Of a DNA stretch of 64,000 nt, positions 63,014-64,000 are shown one piece after another (the stretch's first letter is position 1; each line of letters begins with the position of its first letter). This DNA is from an uncultured Pseudodesulfovibrio sp. (GTDB taxonomy: Bacteria > Desulfobacterota > Desulfovibrionia > Desulfovibrionales > Desulfovibrionaceae), in contig NZ_OY760055.1 in the NCBI RefSeq assembly GCF_963662885.1, forward strand, positions 506,001 through 570,000, written 5' to 3'. Below the pieces are notes generated by a model. That model was not told the origin of the DNA. It searched no databases and saw nothing but the letters and a program-made list of their open reading frames with translations. The position numbers and the translations under genes are program-made.

Positions 63014-63108
63014 GACGCTTTGTTAGGTAATGCCTCTGCGCAAAATGGCAAGGGGGACGGCGTTCGAAAACCTTCCAGCAGCGGTTTGTTCGTGCTATGG
63101 TGATGGTA

Positions 63109-64000
63109 ATGAGCAAGTCCGAGACCATACTCCTCGTGGACGACCAGCCCGAGAACATCAGCATCATGATCGAGGCGCTGCACTCCCTGTACACCCTGTT
63201 GGCCGCCACCGACGGGGCCACGGCGCTTGAGCGTGTGGGCGGCGTCCCCAGGCCGGACATCATTCTGCTCGACGTGATGATGCCGGGCATGAGCGGGCAC
63301 GATGTCTGCCGCCAGATCAAGGACAACCCGGCCACGCGGGATATACCGGTCATCTTCGTGACGTCCCTGGACGCTCCGGACGACGAGGCCAGGGGGCTGC
63401 GCATCGGTGCCTCGGACTACATCACCAAACCCATCAGTCCGCCCGTGGTCCAGGCCCGGGTGCGGGCGCATCTCGACCTCAAGCGGGCCAGGGAGCAGTT
63501 GCTCAGGCAGAACACGGCCCTGGAGGAACGGGTCCGGGAACGGACCGCGGAAGTCATCCAGGCCCAAAAGGAGCGGGTGGAGAGCCTCAAACATTTTGCC
63601 GACGCCATGGCCCATCAGATCCGCAATCCGGTCATGTCCATCGGCGGCATCGCCGGGCTGATGCTGCGCAAGACTCCGGAGGACAGCCCGCTGACATCCT
63701 ACGCCGAGGCCGTGCGCGAGGACAGCCTGCGGCTGGAGAGTCTGGTCGGGGTCATCAGCGAGTACGTGTCCCTGACCGCCGAGCCGTTTAAGGAAGTTTC
63801 GGTAAACGGGCTGCTGGAAGCCGCCTTGAACAAGGCGCGCAGCCATGCCGACGCGTCGGGCCAGGGCTTGGAGGTGGACAGCGGGTTGCAGTCCGCGCTG
63901 GTCAAGGTGGATGAGCGGATCATGATCACGGCCATGGCCGAGATCATCATCAACGCCATGGAGTTCGCCGGAACGGAAGGCGCGAATCTGACCATACGGG
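63109..64000 (+). CDS. Response-regulator/histidine-kinase hybrid (3' end outside window)
   Basis: About 297 residues visible, frame still open at base 64,000. ATG 63109 is assumed; ATGs at 63097 and 63103 are in frame. Receiver domain 1-120: ILLVDDQPENISIM (acidic pair), DIILLDVMMPGMSGHD (phospho-Asp), VIFVTSLDAPDDEA and YITKPI (Lys). A coiled coil (~125-165) leads to a HisKA domain with DAMAHQIRNPVMSIGGI (phospho-His near 172). The HATPase domain begins at the window edge. A REC-HisKA order suggests a phosphorelay element. Confidence 0.9.
   Translation, partial: MSKSETILLVDDQPENISIMIEALHSLYTLLAATDGATALERVGGVPRPDIILLDVMMPGMSGHDVCRQIKDNPATRDIPVIFVTSLDAPDDEARGLRIGASDYITKPISPPVVQARVRAHLDLKRAREQLLRQNTALEERVRERTAEVIQAQKERVESLKHFADAMAHQIRNPVMSIGGIAGLMLRKTPEDSPLTSYAEAVREDSLRLESLVGVISEYVSLTAEPFKEVSVNGLLEAALNKARSHADASGQGLEVDSGLQSALVKVDERIMITAMAEIIINAMEFAGTEGANLTIR

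Overview
The window looks like a chromosomal segment of a Desulfovibrionaceae bacterium (Desulfovibrio/Pseudodesulfovibrio type). The support is the high-GC core genes with hslV-hslU-speB order, a MucR-type zinc-finger regulator, an ADP-forming acyl-CoA synthetase, large PAS/GAF sensor kinases, and a P1B-ATPase/HMA cluster of the kind known from Desulfovibrio. Assignment is by gene content only; no 16S rRNA is present.

Layout. (1) 1-12,900: a surface-polysaccharide locus. It has glycosyltransferases, a GDP-mannose-4,6-dehydratase-like SDR, a complete CDP-sugar branch (rfbF, rfbG, a C-methyltransferase, an RfbC-like epimerase and a 4-ketoreductase-like SDR), and an ABC exporter pair (wzm/wzt). 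The branch probably makes a CDP-activated 3-C-methyl-6-deoxyhexose. (2) 13,186-18,190: a compact cluster of HMA-like proteins without CxxC, small glycine-zipper membrane proteins, a Lys/Ala-rich tail protein and a P1B-type ATPase with Ser-Cys-Ala in place of CPx. Three of its proteins share a (L/I)PGRIR-type N-terminus, and Fur-box-like sites lie upstream of several genes. I read this as a candidate ferrosome (fez) iron-storage organelle locus, and it is the most exciting system here. (3) 18,623-37,181: a second glycan or modification locus, AT-richer from about 26.3 kb. It holds four sulfotransferase-like domains, a 1,615-residue four-domain protein, a GT-D-like/PLP-aminotransferase fusion, SGNH-like proteins, an FkbH-like HAD fused to a methyltransferase, a lipoyl-like mini-protein, a DegT-like protein and a FemAB-like acyltransferase. 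(4) 37,463-45,917: an 8.4-kb genomic island in the 3' end of a tRNA-Thr(CGT) gene, bounded by 45-bp direct repeats. It carries an isoprenoid-synthase-like/Na+ symporter/membrane-protein operon, an amber-interrupted gene, an integrase fragment abutting a 5'-shortened mucR, two DUF2958-like genes and a HEPN (ApeA-like) probable defence gene. (5) 46,130-64,000: conserved housekeeping and signalling genes: three histidine kinases, a hydantoinase/oxoprolinase, two SpoIIAA/STAS-like proteins, an MBL-fold hydrolase, an MscS channel, an ADP-forming acyl-CoA synthetase, a tautomerase, an arginase-family enzyme, HslUV and a macro-domain protein.

How they work together. Regions 1 and 3 build, decorate and export a cell-surface glycan through an ABC-dependent route. 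Region 2 probably sequesters iron in a membrane-bounded compartment under Fur control. Region 4 is accessory DNA with defence and unknown metabolic cargo.

Limits. All calls rest on reading the translated sequence by eye. Family names reflect recognised motifs, and substrates are inferred.
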